DNA of 64,000 bases, taken from NCBI RefSeq assembly GCF_030408575.1, contig NZ_CP047047.1:372001-436000 (forward strand), written 5' to 3'. The notes under the pieces were generated by a model that saw nothing but the letters and a program-made list of their open reading frames with translations, did no database searches and was not told where the DNA came from. Source of the DNA: Corynebacterium auris. GTDB taxonomy: Bacteria > Actinomycetota > Actinomycetes > Mycobacteriales > Mycobacteriaceae. The translations under genes and the position numbers were made by a program. Within the stretch, counting starts at the first letter, position 1. The number at the start of each line of letters is the position of its first letter. Shown piece after piece: positions 27,865 to 36,452 of the stretch.

Positions 27865-29775
27865 ATGAACCACAAAGACGTAGCGGCCCGCGTGTTGGCC
27901 GGGCTCGGCGGGGAGGACAACATCGTGGGCGCCGCGCACTGCGCCACACGCCTGCGCCTCGTGCTCAAGGACCCGGACCGGGTGGACACCGCGGCTTTGG
28001 ATAACGACCCCGACCTCAAGGGGACCTTCGAGACGGGCGGGATGTTCCAAGTCATCGTCGGCCCCGGGGACGTGGATCAGGTCTTCGCCGAGCTCGACGC
28101 GATGACGGGATGAAATATCGCTGTCTCCACCGATGAGCTCAAAGAGGTGGCCGCGAAGCAGGGCAGCTGGTTCACCCGCTTCATCAAGGTCCGCTCCGAT
28201 ACTTTCGTCCCCCTTATCCCGATCCTCGTCGGCGGCGGCCTGCTCATGGCGCTTAACAACGTGCTCACCGCCGACGGAGATCATCAACGTCCTCGCCTCC
28301 GCGCCCTTCACCTTCCTGCCGGTGCTGGTGGGGTATTCCGCCACCAAGCGTTTCGGCGGCAACGAGTACCTGGGCGCGGGCATGGGCATGGCGATGGTGC
28401 ACCCCGCGCTCGTCGACGGCTACGAGGTTGCCACCTCCATGGCCGAGGGCACCATGCCCTACTGGGACCTGTTCGGGCTTCCCGTCGCGCAGGCCGGCTA
28501 CCAGGGCGCGGTGCTGCCGGTCCTCGCCGTCGCCTGGGTGTTGGCGACCGTGGAAAAGTGGTTCCACCGCCGTCTCAAGGGCACCGTCGACTTCCTCCTC
28601 ACGCCGCTGGCGACCCTGCTGATCACGGGCTTCATCACCTTCATCGCGGTCGGCCCGGCCGTGCGTTGGCTCGGCGACCTGCTTATCGACGCCCTCGCCG
28701 GCCTCTACGACATCGGGGGGCCTGTCGGCGGGCTACTGTTCGGGCTGGTCTACTCCCCGATCGTGATCACGGTCCTGCCCCAGTCTTTCCCGCCGATCGA
28801 ACTAGAGCTGATCAACCAGGGCGGCTCCTTCATCTTCCCGACGGCCTCCATGGCCAACGTCGCCCAGGGCGCGGCGGCGCTCGCCGTCTACGTCCTGGCC
28901 CGGAACGCAAAGATGAAGGGGCTAGCGGGATCCTCCGGCGTCTCCGCGGTCTTCGGTATCACCGAGCCCGCTATCTTCGGCGTGAACCTGCGGCTACGCT
29001 GGCCCTTCTTCATCGCCATGGGGGCCTCCGCCGTGGGCGGCATGCTGGTCGCCCTCTTCGACGTCAAGTCCGTCGCACTCGGCGCCGCCGGGTTCATCGG
29101 CGTTGTCTCCATGCGTGCGAGCGACATGGGGACGTTTCTCCTGCTGTGCGCCGTCACTTTCGTGGTTTCCTTCGCCGCGGCCTTTTTCTACGGCCGAGTC
29201 ATGGTCGCCCGCCGCGGCACCATCGACCCCGACGCGCCCGAGGACACCCGCGCGGATGCCGTCGCCGCCGCGACCATCGCGGAGGCCTCGGCCGACGCCA
29301 CCCGGGTCGCCTCCCCGCTGACTGGCCGGGCCATCGCCTTGTCCGAGGTGTCGGACCCGATGGTCGCCGCGCTCAAGCTGGGGGAGGGCGTAGCCGTCAC
29401 GCCGACGCGCGGCGAACTGCGCTCGCCCCTCGACGGCACCGTGGTGGTCACCTTCCCCTCCGGCCACGCGTACGCCGTGCGGGGCACGGGCACAGACGGC
29501 AAGAAGGTCGACGTGCTCATGCACATCGGTTTCGACACCGCGAACCTCAAGGGAGAGCACTTCACCCCGCGCGTTTCCAAAGGCGACACAGTCACCCGCG
29601 GGCAGCTGCTGGCCGAGTTCGACATCGGGGGCATCGCCGCCGCCGGCTACGAGGTGACCACCCCGTGGTGGTATCCAACACGAAGAAGGTCGGGGCGATC
29701 GCCCCGGCGCTCTTCCTGCCCGGCGACGTCGAAGCTGGGGAGGACCTGTTCACGGTGGAGCCGGCCGAGATTTGA
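27865..29775 (+). pseudogene. Broken sucrose/beta-glucoside-type PTS permease (EIIBCA)
   Basis: Remains of a three-domain PTS sugar permease. The EIIB domain (27865-28113) has the [10 protein letters not shown] phospho-Cys motif and ends in a TGA at 28111-28113, in frame with the following linker. EIIC begins in the same frame, then changes frame near 28275, where about 20-25 residues expected before the [12 protein letters not shown] segment also seem to be missing. The frame shifts again near 29660-29670, within the EIIA end (expected [13 protein letters not shown]). EIIA still has VLMHIGFDT with its His. Three lesions make activity very unlikely. With the neighbouring fructokinase and GH32 sucrase, the original substrate was probably sucrose. 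Confidence 0.9.
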
Positions 29776-29991
29776 TTCCAGCGCCGCGGCCGTGGTTAAA
29801 TACCACAGTTGCCTGGAGCTGGTCGGGGCGGGCGCGCGTTTCCGAGTGAACGCCCCGAGACCCTTCGACGCCGCGGGTATCGCCGAAAGCGGCAGCGGTG
29901 TTCGTCGATAAGCAAAAGTGCATAAATACATGTGACCACGTGCGCGCAGGACGGAAATCTGGCGCACATTCAACCAGGTCAGGAGACCACA

Positions 29992-30360
29992 GTGATTCAG
30001 CAGGAATCGCGTCTGAAGGTCGCCGACAACACCGGTGCGCGAGAGATTCTGTGCATCCGCGTGCTCGGCGGCTCTGTCCGACGCTTCGCCGGTATCGGCG
30101 ACACGATCGTCGCCACCGTGAAGGAAGCTGCCCCCGGCGGCAACGTCAAGGAGGGTGAGGTCGTGCGCGCCGTCATCGTGCGCGCCAAGAAGGAGACCCG
30201 CCGCCCGGACGGCTCGTACATCGCGTTCGACGAGAACGCGGCCGTTCTGATCAAGAACGACACCGAGCCGCGCGGCACCCGCATCTTCGGCCCGGTCGCG
30301 CGCGAGCTGCGCGACAAGCGCTTCATGAAGATCGTTTCTCTCGCACCGGAGGTGATCTAG
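29992..30360 (+). CDS. rplN: 50S ribosomal protein L14
   Basis: 122 residues from the GTG at 29992 ([15 protein letters not shown]). CAGGAG lies upstream; the longer upstream frame has no L14 sequence. L14 binds 23S rRNA and forms intersubunit bridges. It starts a short rplN-rplX-rplE unit separated from rpsQ by 9 kb. Confidence 0.98.
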   Translation: MIQQESRLKVADNTGAREILCIRVLGGSVRRFAGIGDTIVATVKEAAPGGNVKEGEVVRAVIVRAKKETRRPDGSYIAFDENAAVLIKNDTEPRGTRIFGPVARELRDKRFMKIVSLAPEVI

Positions 30361-30362
30361 GT

Positions 30363-30677
30363 ATGAAGATCAAGAAGGGCGATATGGTCCAGGTCATCTC
30401 GGGCAAGGACAAGGGCGCCCAGGGCAAGGTCATCGAGGCCTACCCGAAGCGCAACAAGGTCCTCGTCGAGGGCGTGAACCGCATCAAGAAGCACGTCGCG
30501 AACTCCTACAACGAGCGCGGCGCCGAGTCCGGCGGCATCGTCACCCAGGAGGCCCCCATCCACGTCTCCAACGTGATGGTCCTCGACTCCGACGGCACCC
30601 CGACCCGCGTGGGCTACCGTTTCGACGAAAACGGCAAGAAGGTCCGCGTTGCCAAGACGAACGGGAAGGACATCTAA
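30363..30677 (+). CDS. rplX: 50S ribosomal protein L24
   Basis: 104 residues. The KOW motif ([20 protein letters not shown]) is at the N-terminus. L24 is an assembly initiator for the large subunit. It starts two bases after the rplN stop. Confidence 0.99.
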   Translation: MKIKKGDMVQVISGKDKGAQGKVIEAYPKRNKVLVEGVNRIKKHVANSYNERGAESGGIVTQEAPIHVSNVMVLDSDGTPTRVGYRFDENGKKVRVAKTNGKDI

Positions 30678-30679
30678 GC

Positions 30680-31258
30680 ATGGCTGAGAACTACACCCCG
30701 CGTCTCAAGACCCGCTACAAGGACGACATCCGCGCCAAGCTCAACGAGGAGTTCGGCTACGACAACGTCATGCAGATCCCCGGCCTGACCAAGATCGTGG
30801 TCAACATGGGTGTCGGCGACGCCGCCCGCGACTCCAAGGTCATCAACGGCGCGCTGGAGGACCTCACCGCGATCACCGGCCAGAAGCCGCAGCTGCGCCG
30901 CGCGAAGAAGTCCATCGCTAACTTCAAGCTCCGCGAGGGCATGCCCATCGGCGCGAAGGTCACCCTCCGCGGCGACCGCATGTGGGAGTTTCTGGACCGC
31001 CTGCTCAACGTCGCCCTGCCGCGTATCCGCGACTTCCGCGGCCTCAACGACAAGCAGTTCGACGGCGCCGGCAACTACACCTTCGGCCTGTCCGAGCAGA
31101 CGATGTTCTACGAGATTGACATCGACAAGATCGACCGCGTCCGCGGCATGGACATCACCCTGGTGACCACCGCCACGAGCGACGACGAGGGCCGCTCCCT
31201 CCTGCGCCACCTCGGCTTCCCCTTCGCCGACAAGGACGGCAAGATGCAGCAAGCTTAA
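30680..31258 (+). CDS. rplE: 50S ribosomal protein L5
   Basis: 192 residues. L5 binds 5S r[17 protein letters not shown] and the [20 protein letters not shown] segment are typical. It is the last gene of this ribosomal unit, and a terminator hairpin follows. Confidence 0.99.
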   Translation: MAENYTPRLKTRYKDDIRAKLNEEFGYDNVMQIPGLTKIVVNMGVGDAARDSKVINGALEDLTAITGQKPQLRRAKKSIANFKLREGMPIGAKVTLRGDRMWEFLDRLLNVALPRIRDFRGLNDKQFDGAGNYTFGLSEQTMFYEIDIDKIDRVRGMDITLVTTATSDDEGRSLLRHLGFPFADKDGKMQQA

Positions 31259-31273
31259 GCTTGTCGACGCCTC

Positions 31274-31314
31274 AACCCCCCGCACCGCCCACCGGGCCGT
31301 GACGGGGGTTTTGT
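31274..31314 (+). terminator. Probable terminator after rplE
   Basis: AACCCCC (31274-31280) can pair with GGGGGTT (31304-31310), followed by TTTTG. The loop of about 23 bases is long, so strength is uncertain. Confidence 0.6.
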
Positions 31315-31318
31315 CGTT

Positions 31319-31564
31319 GGTGGGGTGGCTGGGATCCCTGCGATTAAGATCCCTGCGGTTAAGGTCCCTGCGGTTAAGAACACAAGGGCAAGAATCCACG
31401 TGCGGACCCGAATGTCGTGGATTCTTACCCTTCTGTTCTTAACCAGGGGTGGGTGCGGGGCTGGCGCGGCTAGGGCCGGGCTTTGCCGTGGAACCAAAAC
31501 GGGACCCAGACGACGTCGGAAGGGGGCAGGCCCCACTCCTTCACGGCGAGCGTGCGCACGGACT
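31319..31564. repeat. First copy of a duplicated block with a long palindrome
   Basis: The block matches 31575-31790 (offset 226 over the last ~200 bases). It holds three 15-base units based on TCCCTGCGGTTAAG (31333-31377), a palindrome (31373-31443) and a duplicate of the last ~95 bases of the siderophore-reductase gene (about 31470-31564). The second copy has only one of the 15-base units. Confidence 0.9.
31373..31443. repeat. 28-bp-arm inverted repeat, copy 1
   Basis: The arms are 31373-31400 and 31416-31443, complementary at 26 of 28 positions around a 15-base loop. The arms start GTTAAGAAC and end GTTCTTAAC. It could be a bidirectional terminator or a small mobile palindromic element. 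Confidence 0.9.
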
Positions 31565-31574
31565 ACCTGGCCGC

Positions 31575-31790
31575 GGTGGGGTGGCTGGGATCCCTGCGGT
31601 TAAGAACACAAGGGCAAGAATCCACGTGCGGACCCGAATGTCGTGGATTCTTACCCTTCTGTTCTTAACCAGGGGTGGGTGAGGGGCTGGCGCGGCTAGG
31701 GCCGGGCCTTGCCGTGGAACCAGAACGGGACCCAGACGACGTCGGAAGGGGGCAGGCCCCACTCCTTCACGGCGAGCGTGCGCACGGACT
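31575..31790. repeat. Second copy of the duplicated block
   Basis: The near-tandem second copy of 31319-31564. It includes the palindrome and the genuine 3' end of the siderophore-interacting protein gene. Only ten bases separate the copies, and there are just a few differences between them, so the duplication is recent. Confidence 0.9.
31599..31669. repeat. 28-bp-arm inverted repeat, copy 2
   Basis: Same palindrome as 31373-31443, shifted by 226 bases, with arms 31599-31626 and 31642-31669. It lies 27 bases after the stop of the minus-strand reductase gene, where it could end transcription. Confidence 0.9.
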
Positions 31791-32490
31791 TGGTCAGGGC
31801 GCCCTCGCCGGAGACCCACACGGAGCGCGGCGGTTGCTTCTCACCGAAGCTGTCGCGCAGGGCGGACAGGGTGGCCTCGGTCTCAGCGGTTTTCGGCGCC
31901 TCGATGACGGTGAGGGAGGCCAGCACCTCGCCCCACTGTTCGGCCAGCCCGTCCTCGATCTCCTCGGGGGAGGTGACCACGGCGACGGCATGGGTCCTGG
32001 CGAGGGCCCGGGGGGCGTTTGCCTGCTGGTATGCCAGGATGTGGCGCAGGGCGGGCAGTGCCGAGGCGTCGGCCACGAGCAGCTGTGAGGAGGTCGGCGG
32101 CGTCCACAGGGCGGGGCAGGTGAACATGCCGGCGGTGTCGCCGGGGCGCGCCTGGCGGATCCACCGGGAACCTGGGCCGGTATCGCCGTGGGTGACCACG
32201 TCGACGTCGATAAGCTTGCGTGCGCTATCGAGGTTGCGAATGGTGTACCAGCGAAGGTCGGGGCGGGTCTCCTCGGGCATGGTTGCGACGGCCGCGCGGA
32301 TGTTGATGCCGCTGAAGCTGAAGGGGCGGAAGGGGCGCCCCGGCTTCGGCATGAGTAGGCCGAAGTACTCGTCCGGCCCGCTCAAGGGGTAGTCGGCGAA
32401 GGCCTCCGCGGTGAAGGTGAGGCGGTGTAGCCGGGGTTTGAGCTGCTCGTTGGCGACGAGGGTGACGGGGTGGAGGAGGTGGGAGGGCAT
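31696..32490 (-). CDS. Siderophore-interacting protein (ferric-siderophore reductase)
   Basis: 264 residues of the SIP family (FAD-binding then NAD(P)H-binding domain). RPDLRWYTIRNLD (about 75-87) matches the FAD-binding RxYTxR pattern, HGDTGPGSRWI the conserved glycine loop, and LLVADASALPALRHIL the nucleotide domain. SIP enzymes reduce the iron of imported ferric siderophores to release it. I chose the ATG at 32490, with GAGG upstream, over a TTG at 32505. It is divergent from the iron ABC transporter, and a DtxR-like box covers its promoter. Confidence 0.92.
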   Translation of the reverse strand: MPSHLLHPVTLVANEQLKPRLHRLTFTAEAFADYPLSGPDEYFGLLMPKPGRPFRPFSFSGINIRAAVATMPEETRPDLRWYTIRNLDSARKLIDVDVVTHGDTGPGSRWIRQARPGDTAGMFTCPALWTPPTSSQLLVADASALPALRHILAYQQANAPRALARTHAVAVVTSPEEIEDGLAEQWGEVLASLTVIEAPKTAETEATLSALRDSFGEKQPPRSVWVSGEGALTKSVRTLAVKEWGLPPSDVVWVPFWFHGKARP

Positions 32491-32509
32491 GTATCGAAAC
32501 CTCAATTAG

Positions 32510-32528
32510 AAAGGTAAGGCTTGCATTA
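32510..32528. promoter_or_regulatory. DtxR-like iron box between reductase and ABC transporter genes
   Basis: AAAGGTAAGGCTTGCATTA resembles the DtxR consensus TTAGGTTAGGCTAACCTAA (about 11 of 17 aligned positions). It lies 20-38 bases upstream of the reductase ATG, overlapping its probable promoter, and could also act on the divergent binding-protein gene. Confidence 0.5.
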
Positions 32529-32619
32529 CATCTGGTGCGCGTCCTACTATACGGTAGTCAATGCAATTTGCACATACCCATGTGGTGTAAATCGGACGGC
32601 CTACAGAAGGACACACGCA

Positions 32620-33567
32620 ATGATGTTTTTGAACAAGCGCGCCACGGGCATCGTGGCCGCCCTCACCGCCGCCACGCTCGCGCTGGCGGGCTGCTCCCGC
32701 GGCGAGGGGGACTCGACGCAGGCTGAGGGCGACGACAGTGAGATGCGTGTCGCCAGCCTCGGCTTGGGCGACGCGGACACATTGCTGGCTCTCGGCATCA
32801 CCCCTGTCGCCGTCGCGCCGTGGGGTGCGGAGGGCGACGTCGGCCCCTCCGGTGTTGGCCCGTGGGCCGAGGACCTGCTCGGCGACGCCCAGCCGGAGGT
32901 CATCTACAACGTTGCCAGCGGGTTCACCGCAGACATCCTGGAACAGGTCTCGGCGGTCGACCCCACCCACATCGTTGCCGTGAACCAAGCCGTCGACGTT
33001 GAGGCGCAAGAGTCCCTGGAAAACATCGCGCCGACGACCGTGAAGCCGGCGGAGTACGACGACTGGCAGGTGCCGTGGGAAGCGCAGGTGGAGACCATCG
33101 CCGATGCCGTGGGCAAGTCGGCTGAGGGCCGCGACCTCGTGGAACAGACCGAGCAGGTCTTCGAGGACTTCAGGGCCAACCACCCCGAGGTGCAGGGGGC
33201 TCGAGCGGCCATCGTCATGCCGTACGACGGCAAGATTGGCCTGTACACCGCCGACGATGGGCGTGGGCAGTTCATCGAGGACCTCGGCTTCGTCATCCCC
33301 GACGAGCTCCAGGGCGACGGTTCCACGTTCTTCGTTGACTACGCCCCGGAGAACTACTCCGAGCTCAACAACGTCGACTATCTCTTCGTGCTCGACTACA
33401 ATGGCCTCGTCGACCAGGTCAAGAACGACCCTATCTTCCAAGACCTTGAGGTGGTCAAGGACGGGCGCGTGCGCTACCTCGACACTGATACCGGCAACGC
33501 GATGAGCATGCCCAACCCGGTGACCATCCCGTGGGTGGCCGAAAGGTTCGAGGAGCAGCTGAACTAA
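32620..33567 (+). CDS. Iron-siderophore ABC transporter substrate-binding lipoprotein
   Basis: 315 residues from the ATG at 32620, with AGAAGGA seven bases upstream. A signal peptide ends in the lipobox LAGC (Cys25), so the protein is lipid-anchored. The body is the periplasmic-binding FepB/FecB type (LGLGDADTLLALGITPVAV, VIYNVASGFTADILEQV, NVDYLFVLDYN). It would bind the ferric hydroxamate made by the adjacent pathway and pass it to the two permeases. The next gene begins six bases downstream. Confidence 0.93.
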   Translation: MMFLNKRATGIVAALTAATLALAGCSRGEGDSTQAEGDDSEMRVASLGLGDADTLLALGITPVAVAPWGAEGDVGPSGVGPWAEDLLGDAQPEVIYNVASGFTADILEQVSAVDPTHIVAVNQAVDVEAQESLENIAPTTVKPAEYDDWQVPWEAQVETIADAVGKSAEGRDLVEQTEQVFEDFRANHPEVQGARAAIVMPYDGKIGLYTADDGRGQFIEDLGFVIPDELQGDGSTFFVDYAPENYSELNNVDYLFVLDYNGLVDQVKNDPIFQDLEVVKDGRVRYLDTDTGNAMSMPNPVTIPWVAERFEEQLN

Positions 33568-33573
33568 CACTCG

Positions 33574-34596
33574 ATGAGTACCCCCGGCACTCTCACAGTG
33601 CGCCGGTCCCGCGATAGTGCGCGGGCCATCGTGCTGCTTGTCGTTGTCTCCCTCCTCGCGGTCGTGGCTTCGCTGGCGTTCGGCTCGCGCACCATTTCTC
33701 TCGACGAGCTCCTCGCCGCAGCTCTCGGCGAGGGAAGCGACGACGTGCGCAATATCTTCTGGCAGCTGCGCGTTCCGCGGACCTTGCTCGCCTACGCCGT
33801 CGGCGCATCGCTGGCCATCGCCGGTGTTCTCGCGCAGGCGTGGACCCGCAACCCGCTCGCGGATCCCGGGTTCATCGGTGTGACCGCGGGCGCGGCCTTT
33901 GCCGTGGCCGTGGGCAGCGCGGCGGGCGCTGTGGTTGGTCTCGCCGACGCTACGGTGTACGCCTTCGTCGGTGCGGCCGCGACCTCTGCGCTGGTGTTGG
34001 TGGTTGCGCGGCGTTCGGCGAGCCCGCTCACCCTCATCTTGGTGGGCGTTGGCGTCGACGCCTCTCTGAGCGCCGGGTCGGCCCTCATTGGATTGTTCGA
34101 CACTTCAGTGTTGGACAGCATGAGGTACTGGACGGTGGGTTCGACTTTCGGCCGAAGCTACGACGATGCCGCCGTGGCCTGGGCGGGTGTGGCCGTCGGC
34201 GCCGTCATCGCCGCCGTCGCCGCGCGCCCGCTTGATCTGTTGGCGATGGGGGAAGAGACCTCCCTGGCGCTCGGCGGTTCGCCACGGCTGGCCCGCGCGC
34301 TGGCGGCGCTGGGTGTGGTCGTGCTCGCTGGCACCGCCACCGCGACCGCGGGGCCCGTCGCCTTTGTCGGCTTCGCCGCCCCGCATATCCTGCGACGCTT
34401 CCTCGGCCCGCAGGTCAGTCGCTTGCTCCTGCCCGCGGCGCTCTTCGGGGGAGCGCTTGTGCTGTGCGCCGACATCATCGGGCGCCTCATCATGCGCCCT
34501 GGGGAGCTGGAAATGTCTATCGTCATCGCCGTCATCGGTGGCCCGGTGCTCATCGCGGCGGTGCGCCGCGGGATAGGACGGAAGGGGGCGATGTAG
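33574..34596 (+). CDS. Iron-siderophore ABC transporter permease 1 (FecCD family)
   Basis: 340 residues with around nine membrane segments. WTRNPLADPGFIGVTAGAAFAVA and GPVAFVGFAAPHILRR are FecCD/BtuC-family hallmarks; the latter loop contacts the ATPase. It pairs with the next permease as a heterodimer. Spacing of six bases before and none after indicates one operon. Confidence 0.94.
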   Translation: MSTPGTLTVRRSRDSARAIVLLVVVSLLAVVASLAFGSRTISLDELLAAALGEGSDDVRNIFWQLRVPRTLLAYAVGASLAIAGVLAQAWTRNPLADPGFIGVTAGAAFAVAVGSAAGAVVGLADATVYAFVGAAATSALVLVVARRSASPLTLILVGVGVDASLSAGSALIGLFDTSVLDSMRYWTVGSTFGRSYDDAAVAWAGVAVGAVIAAVAARPLDLLAMGEETSLALGGSPRLARALAALGVVVLAGTATATAGPVAFVGFAAPHILRRFLGPQVSRLLLPAALFGGALVLCADIIGRLIMRPGELEMSIVIAVIGGPVLIAAVRRGIGRKGAM

Positions 34597-35628
34597 GTGA
34601 ACCGAGCAACAGATGCTCTTCGTGCGCAGAGGCGCGAGCGCAGGGCGAAACAGAGCGCCGCCGGGGTGGTGTTCGCCCTTGCGGCCGGCGCGGCCTACCT
34701 CATCCTCTTGGGGCAGGGGGCCGTGTCCACGTCCCCCGGGCGGGTCGTCGAGGTGCTCACCGGCGGCGGCACTGCGCGTGAGATCATGGCGGTGTGGGAC
34801 CTGCGGATCCCCGTCGCCCTCGCCACCCTTATCGTCGGTGCGGCGCTGGGCATGGCGGGGGCGTGGACCCAATCAATGTCGCGCAACCCGCTGGCGTCCC
34901 CGGACATTCTGGGCGTCACCTCCGGCGCGGCAGTCGCCGTCGTGCTAGGAAGCATCTCGTACCGCCCTTCCTTCGTCGACGACATCCCTATCTTCTGGTG
35001 GCGCGCCGTGCTGGCGCTGGTGGGGGCGGTTGCTGTCGTTGTGGTGCTGTCGCTGCTGGGCGGCATTGGAACGAGCAACAGAATCGTCCTCGTCGGTGTT
35101 GCGCTGACGATGATGCTTCAGGCGGGCGTGAGCTACCTTCTCTTGCGCGCGGAGCTACTGCGCGCCGCCGAGGCGCAGACCTGGTTGGCGGGATCGACGG
35201 GCTTCATCCGCATGGATGCCATCCTTCCTCTCCTGCTTGGGTTGGCCCCCTTTGTCGCGCTGGGCCTGTGGTGCGGGCGCGACTTGCCGTTGTTGGCGCA
35301 CGACGACGCCTCCGCCGCCATGCTGGGGGTGAACATTACGATGCAGCGCAGGCTGCTGCTTGTTGCGGCGACCGGGGTGTCGGCCGTGGTCGTCGCGGCG
35401 GTGGGGCCGATCGGCTTCGTTGCCCTCATCGCGCCCCACTTCGGCAGGCTCGTCGCCCAAACGCCTGTACCGCCGCCGTTGGTCGCGGCGTTGGCCGGGG
35501 CGGCGATCTTGGCGGTGTGCGCGGTCATCGCCGGCCTCATCCCGTCAACGGCGCCGGTGGGGGCGGTCTCGGCTGTCGTCGGCGGGATCGTCCTGGTGGT
35601 GCTGGTGTGGAGGCGATCGGGGCGGTGA
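34597..35628 (+). CDS. Iron-siderophore ABC transporter permease 2 (FecCD family)
   Basis: 343 residues, GTG start directly after the previous TAG. QSMSRNPLASPDILGVTSGAAVAV and GPIGFVALIAPHFGRLVA are the conserved FecCD segments. It completes the transmembrane channel with permease 1. The fragment FIRMDAILPLLLGLAPF is part of the central membrane region. Confidence 0.94.
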   Translation: MNRATDALRAQRRERRAKQSAAGVVFALAAGAAYLILLGQGAVSTSPGRVVEVLTGGGTAREIMAVWDLRIPVALATLIVGAALGMAGAWTQSMSRNPLASPDILGVTSGAAVAVVLGSISYRPSFVDDIPIFWWRAVLALVGAVAVVVVLSLLGGIGTSNRIVLVGVALTMMLQAGVSYLLLRAELLRAAEAQTWLAGSTGFIRMDAILPLLLGLAPFVALGLWCGRDLPLLAHDDASAAMLGVNITMQRRLLLVAATGVSAVVVAAVGPIGFVALIAPHFGRLVAQTPVPPPLVAALAGAAILAVCAVIAGLIPSTAPVGAVSAVVGGIVLVVLVWRRSGR

Positions 35629-35654
35629 ACACACACGGACACAGAGAGGCGGAC

Positions 35655-36452
35655 ATGGAACGAACTGATGCTGCACTCGTCGCGCGCGGTATCCGCGCGG
35701 GCTACACAGACGGGGCGGACGTCCTTCACGGCGTGGATCTCACGGCGCGGGCGGGGGAGGTGACCACCCTCATCGGGCCGAACGGTTGTGGAAAGTCCAC
35801 GTTGCTCAAGTCGATGTCTAAGCTGCTGACTCCCCGCGAGGGCACAGTGCGTGTCGACGGCACCGACGTCCACACCCTCACAGCACGCGAGGCGGCCCGG
35901 CGCGTGGCGCTTCTCCCGCAGCACCCCTCGGCGCCGGACGGGCTCTACGTCGGCGAGCTCGTCGCGCGCGGGCGCCACCCGCACCAGGGGCGCATGGCCG
36001 GCCCCTCCGCAGCGGACCATGAGGCGATTGCGCGCGCCTGCGAGGCGACCGGCATCACCGACCTGCTCGAGCGCGAGATCGACGCCCTCAGCGGCGGCCA
36101 GCGGCAGCGGGTGTGGTTGGCGATGACCCTGGCGCAGGACACCCCCGTGCTGCTCCTCGACGAGCCCACGACCTTCCTCGACCCCGCGCACGCCATCGAC
36201 ATGCTGGCGCTCGCCCGCGATCAGGCCCGCGCCGGCAAAGCAGTGGTGATGGTGCTGCACGACCTCATGCTGGCCGGCATGTTCTCCGACACGCTGGTGG
36301 TCATGCGCGGGGGGCACATTCTCGCCCACGGCACCCCGAAGCAGGCCCTCACCACCGAGGTGCTCGCCGAGGCCTACGGGCTGCGCGCCGAGGTGTGGGA
36401 CGACCCCGCGGGCAGCGCGCCTGTGATCGTCCCGCGGGGGACCGTTCGCTAG
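35655..36452 (+). CDS. Iron-siderophore ABC transporter ATP-binding protein
   Basis: 265 residues from the ATG at 35655. Walker A GPNGCGKST (41-49), Q-loop LLPQHP (85-90), signature LSGGQRQR (144-151) and Walker B VLLLDEP (164-170) are intact. It belongs to the FepC/FhuC family and drives uptake through the two permeases. Its TAG overlaps the stop of the convergent siderophore synthetase, so no terminator separates the two operons. Confidence 0.96.
   Translation: MERTDAALVARGIRAGYTDGADVLHGVDLTARAGEVTTLIGPNGCGKSTLLKSMSKLLTPREGTVRVDGTDVHTLTAREAARRVALLPQHPSAPDGLYVGELVARGRHPHQGRMAGPSAADHEAIARACEATGITDLLEREIDALSGGQRQRVWLAMTLAQDTPVLLLDEPTTFLDPAHAIDMLALARDQARAGKAVVMVLHDLMLAGMFSDTLVVMRGGHILAHGTPKQALTTEVLAEAYGLRAEVWDDPAGSAPVIVPRGTVR

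Noticed and set aside
31325..31682. Short frames within the palindromic repeats
   Set aside because: Their sequence comes from the repeat and from the duplicated end of the reductase gene.
31319..31790. CRISPR array
   Set aside because: Only two copies, lacking regular spacers; the repeats are palindromic blocks with part of a gene.
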